A stretch of 64,000 nt of DNA, from positions 112,844 through 176,843 of the forward strand of contig NZ_CAKMSR010000005.1 in the NCBI RefSeq assembly GCF_928381705.1, read 5' to 3'. Below are positions 29,643 to 38,495 of the stretch, piece by piece; within the stretch, counting starts at the first letter, position 1; each line of letters starts with the position of its first letter. This stretch comes from Rothia nasimurium (lineage in GTDB: Bacteria > Actinomycetota > Actinomycetes > Actinomycetales > Micrococcaceae). Both the position numbers and the translations under genes were made by a program. The notes beneath the pieces are model-generated. The model did no database searches, was not told where the DNA came from, and was given only the letters and a program-made list of their open reading frames with translations.

Positions 29643-29726
29643 ATCTCATGGCCCTGCTCTGTTTGAGAGAGCTGGGGTAGAATGAACTAGATATTTGTGT
29701 CACAGAGATAAAGAACGGGGGCAGCG

Positions 29727-30617
29727 ATGGACTTCCTGAGTGGTTCAGGCCTTATTTTGCTGGTATGTGTGCTGGTTGGCCTTGGGCTAGTTGTGCGCCG
29801 CCGTAAGTCAGATTCTGTGACCAGCATCGGGGCTGAGAAGTTCGTTGCCGATATCGTTGAGAGCCACGCCAGCGAGGCTGAGGCCCGCCGTGCGCCGTCC
29901 GCCCCTCCGGCTCAGGCCGCGACCGAAACCGCCCCGGCTTTTCGGCTGAAACCCACCCGTCTGGCTGTGTTTGGGCTAGCTCTAGCCTTTGCGCTGGCCA
30001 GCCTGGTCACGGGAGTTCTGTCTCTCACCGGTGGAGCAGCCCCGCTCCTTCCCCTCCTCTTCTTGCTAGCTAGCCTGGCATGCCTGGCTACCTTGCGAGT
30101 TTTGGCCCTGCGTGACCGCGACCGTAGGCGGGCCCGCACCGTACTGGCTGTTGAACAGCGCCAGGCCCAGCGGCGTCCTTCTGCCCCCTCAAGCACCTCT
30201 CATGCCCCCAGCCGCCAGCAGGGTCGCCCAGCAGCTACCGTCTCTACTGTCGAGCTGAAGCCTGCCCCCGAGCGTCCTGCCCGTGCCCGCCAGCAGATGC
30301 CGGTCAGCCACGCGGCTAAGGCTCTCCGCCGGGCAAAAACCCAACATCACCCGGTGGTAGCTGCATCTGCTCCCATTGCTGACGGCGAGGCCGCTACCCA
30401 GCAAAAGCCTGCCCGCCTACGCATGGACGAGGCCCTGCCCGATACCCGCTGGCAGGTCACCGCGGTGCCCCTGCCTACCTATCTTGAGGCAGAGACCGTG
30501 CGCAGGGAAGCTCCTGCTCCGCTTGAGACTGAAGCAGCTCCGAAGGCCCAGACCCAGACCCTGGCCGAGGCAGCAAGCCTCAACCTTGATGATGTGCTGA
30601 AGCGCCGCCGCGCCTAG
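29727..30617 (+). CDS. membrane protein with disordered tails, unknown function
   Basis: 296 residues; ATG at 29727 with GGGGGC upstream. An N-terminal helix (SGLILLVCVLVGLGLVVRRRK) is followed by a polar stretch, then two close helices around residues 78-125 (FGLALAFALASLVTGVLSL and LPLLFLLASLACLATLRVLAL). The C-terminal 170 residues are rich in Ala, Pro, Arg and Gln and likely disordered in the cytoplasm, ending in LNLDDVLKRRRA. I recognise no domain. The architecture resembles small cell-division or envelope scaffolds of actinobacteria, but that is only a resemblance. Terminators on both sides make it monocistronic. Confidence 0.6.
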   Translation: MDFLSGSGLILLVCVLVGLGLVVRRRKSDSVTSIGAEKFVADIVESHASEAEARRAPSAPPAQAATETAPAFRLKPTRLAVFGLALAFALASLVTGVLSLTGGAAPLLPLLFLLASLACLATLRVLALRDRDRRRARTVLAVEQRQAQRRPSAPSSTSHAPSRQQGRPAATVSTVELKPAPERPARARQQMPVSHAAKALRRAKTQHHPVVAASAPIADGEAATQQKPARLRMDEALPDTRWQVTAVPLPTYLEAETVRREAPAPLETEAAPKAQTQTLAEAASLNLDDVLKRRRA

Positions 30618-30645
30618 GCGAAGATGAAGTTTTTTCAAAGAATAG

Positions 30646-30690
30646 ATACCCAGCCGTAGCCTCACCCTGAGAGGCCGCGAAGCTGGGTAT
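30646..30690. terminator. terminator after 29727 gene
   Basis: ATACCCAGC (30646-30654) pairs with GCTGGGTAT (30682-30690), with an inner GCCTC/GAGGC stem. Confidence 0.7.
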
Positions 30691-30746
30691 TCTGTTTGAG
30701 GGGCAGGACCACACCGCCCCACGATATTCTGAGGAAGGCTAACCGT

Positions 30747-32387
30747 ATGGCTACACACCACCTGGAAATTGAGCAGAAATTTGAGCTTGCCGATGTGAAC
30801 AGTGAGGTTCCCTCGGTGGAGTGGAGCTTTAAGCGGTGGAGTGTCAGCGAGCCTGTAACGGAGCAGCTCGACGCCACCTACTACGACACCCCCTCGGGCA
30901 ACCTGGGGCGGCATAAGGTAGCTCTGCGCCGCCGCCTGGGTGGCTACGACCAGGGTTGGCACATCAAGTTCGACGCTGCGGGCCAGCGCCATGAGGTGAC
31001 CTTTGACCTGCTATCTAACCGGTCCGCTATGCCCGCTGCGGTGAGGAAATTTGTGCAGGTGACATCCCTCGGAGAGGAGCTAGAGCCTCGGGTTTCTCTG
31101 AAAACCCAGCGGACCCGTACCGTGATTCTCGATAGGGCCGGGGAGCAGCTAGCTGAGATTTGTGATGACCGGGTGCAGGCCCTTGACTATGCCACCGGCC
31201 AGGAACGGGCCTGGCACGAGTGGGAGGTAGAGCTGCTGGGGCAGACCGCCCAAGATCGTAAGCTCACGGAAGCTCTCTTTACGGACGTTGCCCGTCAGCT
31301 GCAGGCTGTCGGGGCTGTGCCCTCGCAGTCGCCGGCTAAGATTGCCCGGGCCCTGGGGCATGACGCCGAGTTCGAGGCCCGGCGAATGGGCGGCAAAGCT
31401 AAGGGGCAGGGTAAGAAAGCAGCGAAAAAGAAAAAGAAGGCTCTGGCAGTTGAATTTCCCCCGGTGCCGAGCTCTGCTGAGCTGCTGACTCGGGTGCTTG
31501 CCTCTCACACCCAACGGCTTGCCCAAGCTGATCTGCTGGTGGCAGCGGGGGCACCCGATGCCACCCACCAGGGGCGCATTGTTGCCCGTCAGCTGCGGAG
31601 CGTGCTGAAGTATATGGCTATGCCGTATGCACGTAGCGGGTTTGCTCCAGCTCTGGAAGATATGATGCAGGGGCTGAAAACCTATGCCCGCCAGCTAGAA
31701 ACGCACCGTAACGGTGAGCTTGTACACCCTATGGCCCAGCAGGTCTTGCAGGCCCACCCGGTGCTGGGGGAGAGCGCAGGCGCTGCCTTCGGTGCGGTCA
31801 TGGAACACCAGCAGGCGGACGCAGCTGCCCAGGCCCGCCGCTACCTGGCCTCTGCTGGGAGGCTGGAACTTCAGCTGGCTCTCGAATCCTTACTGGCCGA
31901 TGTGACCCTGGCTGTGGAGCTCCCCCTCAATAGTGAGAACTACGTGAATAAGGTAGCTAAGCGTTTGCGGAAGAGCCTGGTCAAGCAGGGGGATCGGGCC
32001 GTGGCTACCTGGCCAGAGCAGGCGGCTGATTTCTCGGCGGGCGCTGCTTTTGATGAGGGCCTTCATGATGTGCGTAAGGCTGCTAAGGCGGTGCGCTACT
32101 GTCTCTTTGCTGCTGCCGATGCTGGGCTTCCCCTGACCGGGTCCCAGGCTGAGCTGGTGGCGCGGGCTAAGGCTGTTCAGGCAGAGCTGGGTGAGCTGAC
32201 AGACGAGTTGACGATGGGCGACTGGCTTCTGGGCCTGCGTGCTCAGGCTAATGAGCTGGGGCTTGACCCCTTTGCAGTCGGCTACCTACTGGGTCGCTCG
32301 GAGCTGCTGGCTATGGGCCTGCGTATGACTGCCTTTGACGCCCTGCCCCGGGCCCTCAAGAAAGTAAAAGGTATCAAGCTTACCTAA
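30747..32387 (+). CDS. CYTH and CHAD domain protein
   Basis: 546 residues from the ATG at 30747 (GAGGAAGG upstream). Residues 1-200 are a CYTH tunnel domain: EIEQKFEL is the ExExK motif that binds triphosphate and metal, followed by DATYYDTP and ALRRR. A lysine-rich linker (GKKAAKKKKKA, about residues 222-235) leads to a CHAD domain, alpha-helical with conserved basic residues and HDVRKAAKAVRYCLFA. CYTH enzymes cleave inorganic triphosphate; CHAD domains bind polyphosphate. The combination points to polyphosphate binding or metabolism in the cytoplasm. Followed by a perfect terminator. Confidence 0.9.
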   Translation: MATHHLEIEQKFELADVNSEVPSVEWSFKRWSVSEPVTEQLDATYYDTPSGNLGRHKVALRRRLGGYDQGWHIKFDAAGQRHEVTFDLLSNRSAMPAAVRKFVQVTSLGEELEPRVSLKTQRTRTVILDRAGEQLAEICDDRVQALDYATGQERAWHEWEVELLGQTAQDRKLTEALFTDVARQLQAVGAVPSQSPAKIARALGHDAEFEARRMGGKAKGQGKKAAKKKKKALAVEFPPVPSSAELLTRVLASHTQRLAQADLLVAAGAPDATHQGRIVARQLRSVLKYMAMPYARSGFAPALEDMMQGLKTYARQLETHRNGELVHPMAQQVLQAHPVLGESAGAAFGAVMEHQQADAAAQARRYLASAGRLELQLALESLLADVTLAVELPLNSENYVNKVAKRLRKSLVKQGDRAVATWPEQAADFSAGAAFDEGLHDVRKAAKAVRYCLFAAADAGLPLTGSQAELVARAKAVQAELGELTDELTMGDWLLGLRAQANELGLDPFAVGYLLGRSELLAMGLRMTAFDALPRALKKVKGIKLT

Positions 32388-32433
32388 GTCTGCTCGTGAG
32401 CCCTACGGCTTCGTAGCTGACCTTCTTTAAAAA

Positions 32434-32464
32434 GCTAGAGGCACCTCAGTCAGGTGCCTCTAGC
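32434..32464 (+). terminator. terminator after CYTH-CHAD gene
   Basis: GCTAGAGGCACCT, 5-nt loop, AGGTGCCTCTAGC: a 13-bp perfect stem. Confidence 0.85.
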
Positions 32465-32525
32465 TGCATCACACACAGGAAGAAAAGTCTTCTTTGTACC
32501 GCCTAGCCAGCCCTCCCACAGGGCC

Positions 32526-32554
32526 TTGCGGCTATTTGGTAATAAAAATATAAC
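32526..32554 (+). promoter_or_regulatory. putative promoter
   Basis: TTGCGG (32526-32531), spacer of exactly 17, TATAAC (32549-32554). Four of six bases match in the -35 box and five of six in the -10 box. Confidence 0.45.
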
Positions 32555-32735
32555 CTAATTAAGCCCCCTGTGGCTAGTCTTTGGCGAAAATTTTTTTGGT
32601 TAACCTATTTTGTGGGATAGGTGAACCTAAAAAATGGCTTGTTGTGCCTTGCCACTGGGAGGAAGGGGCGATTCCCAGGTGGGAGAGGGGCGGACGCCGC
32701 CGTGCCAGACTCTGAGAACAGGCTAGACTGGTGGG

Positions 32736-33221
32736 GTGAGGGAATGGCTTGAAAGTTTGCACTGGGTTGCCGCCATCGGCTTTATGTGGGTGGTGGGTAT
32801 TGTGCGTACCTCCCTCGTCTTTTCTCTGGGCTGGTTAGCCCAGGCTGGGGGTTCCCGCTTTGAGAAGATACAGCACCTGATGGGCCACCCCCTCTACCGC
32901 CGGGCCCAGTATTTTGTGAATCGCTGGGGTGTGCTGGCTGTTCCCGCCTGTTTCTTGACGGTGGGCTTTCAAACTGCGGTTATTTTGACTACCGGCTTTA
33001 CCCGTATGCCCCTGTCCCGCTGGATTCCAGCTATGCTGGTGGGCACTTTCATGTGGGGTACCATCTACGCAACGGTTGGCATGTCGGTTGTCTGGCTTTG
33101 GCTTGAGAACCCACGGGTGGCCGCCCTGGTGCTGGCCCTGCTGGCGGCCGTCATTATCACCGCAAAAATCTGGGACAGAAAACGTTCCATGCCGCGACTA
33201 CCGAAAGACACTAAGCTATGA
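32736..33221 (+). CDS. DedA/VTT-like membrane protein (short form)
   Basis: 161 residues, GTG at 32736. Four to five hydrophobic segments. NRWGVLAVPACFLTVGFQ followed by TGFTRMPLSRWIPAMLVG and WGTIYATVGM resembles the core of SNARE-associated (VTT/DedA) proteins, where a re-entrant loop with a G-x-x-R/P element is followed by a helix ending in W. DedA proteins are linked to lipid flipping and membrane potential. The protein is shorter than typical DedA members, so the assignment is tentative. It overlaps the next gene by ATGA; the two probably form an operon. Confidence 0.6.
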   Translation: MREWLESLHWVAAIGFMWVVGIVRTSLVFSLGWLAQAGGSRFEKIQHLMGHPLYRRAQYFVNRWGVLAVPACFLTVGFQTAVILTTGFTRMPLSRWIPAMLVGTFMWGTIYATVGMSVVWLWLENPRVAALVLALLAAVIITAKIWDRKRSMPRLPKDTKL

Positions 33222-34147
33222 CCCTGAGCGAGCTGATTCTTGCCCACCCCGACCTGCTGGTTGACGATCAGACCGCCCGCTATGAGCAGGTGGGGCAGGT
33301 GCCCGGTCTCTGCGTGGGGTTTGTTCCCGGGGTTATGCCCGGTAAGTGGTTTACCCGGTGGCGGGAGCGCTATTCGGCGCTGGCTCCTCTGACCGACGTA
33401 GCCCTAGCTGAGGGGCAGGGCCTCGCTTCGCTCGATGCTTTTGCGGATATGGCGCTGGTGCGCGCTGAGGACGAGCCCGAAGCCCGCGATAAGAAGCGCT
33501 ACCACGCGATTGAACTCTACCGGGAAACCCCGGTGGTGGTACTCCCTAAGGATCACCTGCTGACGGTGCTCGAGACCGTTCCGGTTGCTGAGCTAGCCGA
33601 AGAATTTTTACTCCAGAGCCCCGATGAGGTGCCCGAATGGCGCGATCTTTCCGCCGACTACCGGGCCGAGAACCCGCGTCCGCTACCTCAAATGAGGCAC
33701 CGGGCCGACGCGATTGAGCTGGTGGCTGCCGGGCTGGGCCTGTTGGTGGTGCCGATGTCTGTAGCCCGTTTTTACCACCGCAAAGACCTGACCTACCGCC
33801 CGGTTGAGGGACTGGGTGAGTACCCGGTTTTGCTGGTGTGGAAGCGGGAGGTGCGTGAGGACGCCCGCGAGCAGGTAATCCAGGACTTTGTGGGGATTAC
33901 CCGCGGCCGCACCGCTGCCTCTCAGCGCGGTAGTGATAGCCGCGAGGTGGCCCTTGAGAAGCAGCGGCGCGAGAAGGAAGAGGCCAAGCGGAAGCGGGCG
34001 GCTGCCAACAAGCGCCGTGAAGCGGAAGACCGCAAGAAGCGGAACGCCCAGAAGAACGGCAACCTGCGCCAGTACCAGGCCCAGAAGGGTGGCAGGGGGA
34101 GCGCTAAGGGCTCGGGCCGAGGCTCCCGGGGCAAAAGCGCTAAATAA
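33218..34147 (+). CDS. LysR-type substrate-binding domain protein without DNA-binding domain
   Basis: 309 residues; the ATG at 33218 overlaps the previous stop. Residues about 30-225 read like the effector domain of LysR regulators (LCVGFVPGVMPGKWFTRWRE, VVVLPKDHLL, AIELVAAGLGLLVVPMSVAR), but no helix-turn-helix precedes it. The last 80 residues are strongly basic and repetitive (EKQRREKEEAKRKR, RKKRNAQKNG, GSGRGSRGKSAK), probably disordered and able to bind nucleic acid. Similar stand-alone domains are conserved in actinobacteria; no function is established. It could be a ligand-sensing protein that acts on RNA, DNA or a partner. Confidence 0.7.
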   Translation: MTLSELILAHPDLLVDDQTARYEQVGQVPGLCVGFVPGVMPGKWFTRWRERYSALAPLTDVALAEGQGLASLDAFADMALVRAEDEPEARDKKRYHAIELYRETPVVVLPKDHLLTVLETVPVAELAEEFLLQSPDEVPEWRDLSADYRAENPRPLPQMRHRADAIELVAAGLGLLVVPMSVARFYHRKDLTYRPVEGLGEYPVLLVWKREVREDAREQVIQDFVGITRGRTAASQRGSDSREVALEKQRREKEEAKRKRAAANKRREAEDRKKRNAQKNGNLRQYQAQKGGRGSAKGSGRGSRGKSAK

Positions 34148-34174
34148 CAAGTTGCGCTGAGGGGCTACCGAGAG

Positions 34175-35215
34175 CTAGCCCTTTTGGTCGGTCTTTTCTT
34201 CTGCTTTCTGGGCAGAAGAGGAAACCACGGCGCGTTCCTCGTGTATCTCGCTGTGAATCACCGACTGGTTAGCCAGCGGAATACGAATGCCCCGCTGATC
34301 CATAGCCTTCTTGAGCTCTTCCCGGAGCTTACGCCCCACCGCGAACTGCTCTGAAGGGGCGGTCTTGACTGTCAGGCGCAGTACCACCGATTCGCCGGTT
34401 ACAGACTGCACGCCCAGATACTGGGGCTTGCCCGAGATGTTCTCCCTGATGCCGGGTAGCTTGATGGCTTTTTGAATTGAGGTCATGAGGAAGCTCGCCA
34501 TCTCGTCGATATCGGCATCGTAGGGAATGGGCAGGTCGATGATGGTGCGGGCCCAGCCCTGGGAAGAGTTGCCCACGCGTAGAATCTCGCCGTTGCGCAC
34601 GTGCCAGAGGGTTCCGGCGGTATCACGCACCTGGGTGGTGCGCAGACCCACTGCCTCTACCTCACCCTCGGCCTCACCTAAGTTGACCCAGTCACCGATG
34701 CCCAGCTGGTCTTCGGCCACGATGAAGATACCCGAGAGGAAGTCTTTAACGAGAGACTGGGCACCGAACGAAAGCGCCACACCCACTACACCGGCTGAGG
34801 CAATGACGGGGGCAATATTGAAGCCCAGCTCGGCGATAATCATGACGATCATGACCGTCCAAATCACAATCGACGAGACCGACCGGAGCACCGAGCCAAC
34901 GGTCTGTGCCCGCTGGGACTGGCGGGTGCTCGCCAGAGATGTATCGGCCTTCCACCGGCTAGTTTTGCCGCCCTTTTTCTCTTCTGCTGCAACCACCCGG
35001 TTGCGGGTGCCGCGGGCGATAGAGTCGGTGACCTGGCGAATGACCACGCGCACCAGGCCGTGTAAGACGAACCCGAGGATGATAATAATGAGTATGCGAA
35101 GGGGTGCTCCCAGCCAAAAATCTAGGCTAGCCAGCCTGGCCATTATGGTTCCGGCGGCCTCAGCGCTTTCTTCAAGGGGCGTTGTTTCTGCTGCTAAAAT
35201 CCCGGTTACTGTCAT
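34175..35215 (-). CDS. MscS family mechanosensitive ion channel
   Basis: 346 residues from the ATG at 35215; earlier in-frame starts would overlap the divergent NUDIX gene. Two hydrophobic segments (LRILIIIILGFVLHGLV and IVIWTVMIVMIIAELGFNI) precede the pore helix GVVGVALSFGAQSLVKDFLSGIFIV (residues about 157-181, read in two parts), the most conserved MscS block. The beta domain follows with GDWVNLGEAEGEVEAVGLRTT. MscS channels open on membrane tension to release solutes under osmotic downshock. It is on its own on the minus strand. Confidence 0.88.
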   Translation of the reverse strand: MTVTGILAAETTPLEESAEAAGTIMARLASLDFWLGAPLRILIIIILGFVLHGLVRVVIRQVTDSIARGTRNRVVAAEEKKGGKTSRWKADTSLASTRQSQRAQTVGSVLRSVSSIVIWTVMIVMIIAELGFNIAPVIASAGVVGVALSFGAQSLVKDFLSGIFIVAEDQLGIGDWVNLGEAEGEVEAVGLRTTQVRDTAGTLWHVRNGEILRVGNSSQGWARTIIDLPIPYDADIDEMASFLMTSIQKAIKLPGIRENISGKPQYLGVQSVTGESVVLRLTVKTAPSEQFAVGRKLREELKKAMDQRGIRIPLANQSVIHSEIHEERAVVSSSAQKAEEKTDQKG

Positions 35216-35341
35216 ACCTACGAGCCTATCGTCTTTGACTGAAGAAAACCGGTATGCCAGCTGCCCGCGAACGCTAGGGCGGCGCACCTGAGCCAAGGGT
35301 GCAATAGACTGGTTTTTCAGAGACGAACAAAGGAAGAAGAG

Positions 35342-35818
35342 ATGCCCCTGGTGATGGATACCCGCCCGGCTGCTTACGCCGTGGTGATTGAGGATGGCAA
35401 GATTCTGCTCTCCCGCTGGGTACCGCATATTCCCGGTTACCGCCCCGGCTGGACCCTACCCGGTGGCGGCATGGACCCCGGCGAACAGCCCCATGAGACT
35501 GCCGTGCGCGAAGTCTTTGAAGAAACCGGTTACCGGGTGGAACTTGACCGCCTGCTGGGGGTGCACGCGGCCTACTTTGAGCCCGAAGCCGGGGCAACCC
35601 GTCCTTTCTGCGCCCTGCGTACCATCTACACTGCCCATATCACCGGCGGAGAGCTTACTGCCGAGATTGGCGGATCGACCGACCTGGCAGAGTGGGTTCC
35701 GCTGGCTGAACTAGACCAGCATTTCTACTACTCCCTGGTGGACGAGGCTGCACGCCTCTTAGGGTACGCGGACGCCCGCGAGCTGGCAGCTAGCTACCGG
35801 GAGGGTTCGCATGACTAG
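35342..35818 (+). CDS. NUDIX hydrolase
   Basis: 158 residues; ATG at 35342 after AGGAAGAAG. The NUDIX box runs from GGGMDPGEQ to REVFEETGY (residues about 41-62) with all catalytic glutamates. These enzymes cleave a nucleoside diphosphate linked to another group; WTLPGGGMDPGE is shared with MutT-like and ADP-ribose-type members, so the substrate is not decided. The 3' end overlaps the start of the next lipoprotein gene by eight bases. Confidence 0.88.
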   Translation: MPLVMDTRPAAYAVVIEDGKILLSRWVPHIPGYRPGWTLPGGGMDPGEQPHETAVREVFEETGYRVELDRLLGVHAAYFEPEAGATRPFCALRTIYTAHITGGELTAEIGGSTDLAEWVPLAELDQHFYYSLVDEAARLLGYADARELAASYREGSHD

Positions 35819-36995
35819 GGAAGCGACTAAGGAACAAGGACGCCCACGCGCACAGGGCTACCGCGCCCAGCTGGTTGCTCTCGCTGCGGCCACCGGCCTT
35901 CTGCTGAGCGGTTGCGGCAGCTCAACGACCGGCAGCGGTGCGACTACTTCGACCAGCCCCGCCACGACCGCTACCCTGCGTATCGGTACCGGGCTGACGG
36001 CGGAGACCCGCCACGCAGCCTATATCTACCAGGCTGCCCTGCAAGAAGCGGGCTACACCGTTGAGGTGGTTGAGACCGACGGTAGCCGACCCGCCTACTT
36101 TGCCAGTATGGGGATAGATACCGCAGCCACCGCTACAGCCAGCCCTACTGCGACCGGACCAGCAGATGGGCTTGTGCATATCACCCCTGATTTGTCTGGT
36201 GACCTGCTGCTCTACCTCACCGATAACGGAGCGGTTAGCCCCACCATTATCGAAGAAGAGCGGGCTAGCGCCGCGACAGACACCAGCCCCGCGCCAGACC
36301 CGACTGCGAGCGCAGAAGCTAGTGCGGGCGCGTCCTCTGATACCAGCCCTACCGCTACACCAAGTCTTAGCGCTACGCCCAGCCCCAGCGCTACCTCGCT
36401 GAACGTGCGCGGGCTCAGCAGCAACGATATCGTCAGCTACGTTGACCGTGCCCTGCCCGATAGCGCTGAGGTGCTCTCGCCCTCGAGCGCCACCAACCGG
36501 TATGGCTACGTAGTCACCCGGGCTACTGCCCAGCGCTACGGTCTGGAGACCATGAGCGACCTGGGGCAGGTCTGCTCTGAGCTCAGCCTGGTTGCCCCCG
36601 AAAGCTACGCCACCAACCCTAGCGGGGCTACCTCGCTGAGCACCCACTACAGCTGCACCCCGGAAACCAGCAAGACCGCAAATAGCCGGTCAGAGCAGGC
36701 CCAGGAGCTCATCACCGGCGCAACCAGCATGAGCTACATGTACTCAGCCAGTGCAGAGATTTCCGCTAATAACCTCGTACTGCTTGAGGACCCCGAGCGT
36801 ACCCAGCTGGCGCAAAACATTGTGCCCGTCACCCGCGCTGGTGAGCTGCCCCAGCAGGTCAAGGACATCATCAACGATGTCTCCGCCAACCTCGACACCG
36901 ATTCCCTGGTGCGTCTCAATACGCTGACGAGCGGCGATAACCCCGTCTCAGAAACCTACGCCGTCCATTTCTGGTTGACCCGTATGAAAGGGTAA
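35811..36995 (+). CDS. lipoprotein resembling a glycine betaine/OpuAC substrate-binding protein, with a low-complexity insert
   Basis: 394 residues. The signal peptide ends in the lipobox LLLSGC (residues about 30-35), so it is anchored outside the membrane. RIGTGLTAETRHAAYIYQAALQEAGYTVEVVE and RYGYVVTRATAQRYGLETMSDL are recognisable OpuAC-type segments. Between the two lobes lies an insert of some 50 residues of Ala, Ser, Thr and Pro (such as SPTATPSLSATPSPSAT). No permease or ATPase gene is nearby, so it may be an orphan receptor or a degenerate member. Coupled to the NUDIX gene; alaA follows ten bases on. Confidence 0.7.
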   Translation: MTREATKEQGRPRAQGYRAQLVALAAATGLLLSGCGSSTTGSGATTSTSPATTATLRIGTGLTAETRHAAYIYQAALQEAGYTVEVVETDGSRPAYFASMGIDTAATATASPTATGPADGLVHITPDLSGDLLLYLTDNGAVSPTIIEEERASAATDTSPAPDPTASAEASAGASSDTSPTATPSLSATPSPSATSLNVRGLSSNDIVSYVDRALPDSAEVLSPSSATNRYGYVVTRATAQRYGLETMSDLGQVCSELSLVAPESYATNPSGATSLSTHYSCTPETSKTANSRSEQAQELITGATSMSYMYSASAEISANNLVLLEDPERTQLAQNIVPVTRAGELPQQVKDIINDVSANLDTDSLVRLNTLTSGDNPVSETYAVHFWLTRMKG

Positions 36996-37005
36996 TCTAA
37001 ATCTC

Positions 37006-38223
37006 ATGGCATTCAAGCAATCAAAAAAACTTCAAAACGTTCTCTACGATATTCGCGGGCCCATTCTGGAAGAAGCCCAGCGTATGGAAGCGCGCGGTCA
37101 CCGTATTCTCAAGCTCAATATCGGTAACCCGGCGCCCTTCGGTTTTGAAGCGCCTGAAACCATCATGATGGATATCATCGAGCACCTGCCCTACACCCAG
37201 GGCTACTCTGATTCCCGAGGCCTCTACTCTGCCCGTACCGCCATTGTGCAGTACTACCAGAACGAGGGCATCATGAACATCACGACCGACGACGTCTACC
37301 TGGGTAACGGTGTCTCGGAGCTGATTCCTATGACCCTGCAAGCCCTGCTCGATAACGGGGACGAGATTCTGGTGCCCAGCCCCGACTACCCCCTGTGGAC
37401 GGCTGCCACCCAACTCGCAGGCGGCAAGCCGGTGCACTACCTCTGTAATGAAGAGGACGGCTGGCTGCCCGATATCGAGGACATCAGGTCAAAAATCACC
37501 CCCAACACCCGCGGCATTGTGGTCATTAACCCCAATAACCCCACCGGTGCTGTTTATACGCCCCAGGTACTCCAGCAGATTGTTGACCTGGCACGGGAAC
37601 ACGAGCTGGTAATTTTTGCTGATGAGATCTACGAGAAGATTCTCTACGACGGCGCCCAGATGACCCACGTGGCAGCTCTGGCAGGCGACGACGTACTCAC
37701 CCTAACCTTCTCGGGTCTTTCCAAGGCCTACCGGGTCTGCGGCTACCGCGCTGGCTGGGTAGCTATTTCGGGGCCCAAGCTCGCTGCTGCCCCCTTCATC
37801 GAGGGTATTAACCTGCTAGCTAATATGCGCCTGTGCGCTAACGTGCCCGCCCAGCACGCCGTACAGACCGCCCTGGGCGGCTATCAGTCCATCAACGACC
37901 TGATTCTGCCCGGCGGACGCCTGAAAGAGCAGCGGGACCTGTCCTACAAGATGCTCAGCGAAATGGACGGCGTGACCGTGCAGCAGGCTGAAGGCGCCCT
38001 CTATCTCTTCCCCAAGCTCGATATCGATAAGTTCAATATCACCAGCGATGAGCAGTTCATGCTCGATCTGCTACGGGAACAGAAGATTCTGCTGAGCCAC
38101 GGCACAGCTTTCAACTGGTCAGAGCCCGACCACTTCCGCCTGGTCTTCCTGCCAGATACCCGCACCCTGGCCGATGCCCTGGAGCGTCTGGGCAACTTCC
38201 TGGCTGACTACAAGCAGAACTAG
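37006..38223 (+). CDS. alaA: alanine-type aminotransferase (AlaA/AlaT)
   Basis: 405 residues. A class I PLP enzyme that makes alanine from pyruvate and glutamate. Landmarks: [49 protein letters not shown] (Asp that pairs with the PLP nitrogen), [17 protein letters not shown] with the Schiff-base lysine, and FRLVFLP with the substrate arginine. This combination is specific to the AlaA group. Its stop codon and that of the opposing xseB share the bases CTAG. Confidence 0.92.
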   Translation: MAFKQSKKLQNVLYDIRGPILEEAQRMEARGHRILKLNIGNPAPFGFEAPETIMMDIIEHLPYTQGYSDSRGLYSARTAIVQYYQNEGIMNITTDDVYLGNGVSELIPMTLQALLDNGDEILVPSPDYPLWTAATQLAGGKPVHYLCNEEDGWLPDIEDIRSKITPNTRGIVVINPNNPTGAVYTPQVLQQIVDLAREHELVIFADEIYEKILYDGAQMTHVAALAGDDVLTLTFSGLSKAYRVCGYRAGWVAISGPKLAAAPFIEGINLLANMRLCANVPAQHAVQTALGGYQSINDLILPGGRLKEQRDLSYKMLSEMDGVTVQQAEGALYLFPKLDIDKFNITSDEQFMLDLLREQKILLSHGTAFNWSEPDHFRLVFLPDTRTLADALERLGNFLADYKQN

Positions 38224-38459
38224 GACGTCTGGTTCTGGCGGGCGGCGTCCAGGGTTGCCTGGGCGCCGTCGAGCCAGGCTTCGCAGCGCTGGGCAAGGGC
38301 CTCGCCCCGCTCCCACAGGGCAATAGACTCTTCAAGCGTGCTCGCACCGGACTCCATGCGGGCTACAACCTGCAGGAGCTCTTCGCGGGCCTGCTCGTAG
38401 GTCAGTTGCTCTACCGGAGTCGCATTCAACTCGGTCTTAAATTCGATGGTGTTGCTCAT
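38220..38459 (-). CDS. xseB: exodeoxyribonuclease VII small subunit
   Basis: 79 residues. [20 protein letters not shown], then [24 protein letters not shown] (read in two parts) is the standard small-subunit helical hairpin. It binds the large subunit to make the exonuclease that degrades single-stranded DNA to short acid-soluble oligonucleotides. It follows xseA by 36 bases on the same strand. The C-terminus has a few extra residues (DAARQNQTS). Confidence 0.95.
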   Translation of the reverse strand: MSNTIEFKTELNATPVEQLTYEQAREELLQVVARMESGASTLEESIALWERGEALAQRCEAWLDGAQATLDAARQNQTS

Positions 38460-38495
38460 AGGTTTCCTTTCCTCGACCTGGCATCTGACCAGGTT

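Larger units (their letters stand above)
32388..32735. other. 348-base non-coding stretch with terminator, promoter and possible metal-regulator site
   Basis: No credible gene. It holds the CYTH-CHAD terminator (32434-32464), a distant inverted pair CCCACAGGG (32516 region) and CCCTGTGG (32565 region) next to CTAGCC/GGCTAG, a promoter-like TTGCGG-N17-TATAAC (32526-32554), an AT-rich patch, and at 32614-32630 a sequence resembling a DtxR/IdeR box. The transcript to the next gene would have a leader of about 170 bases. Confidence 0.5.
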
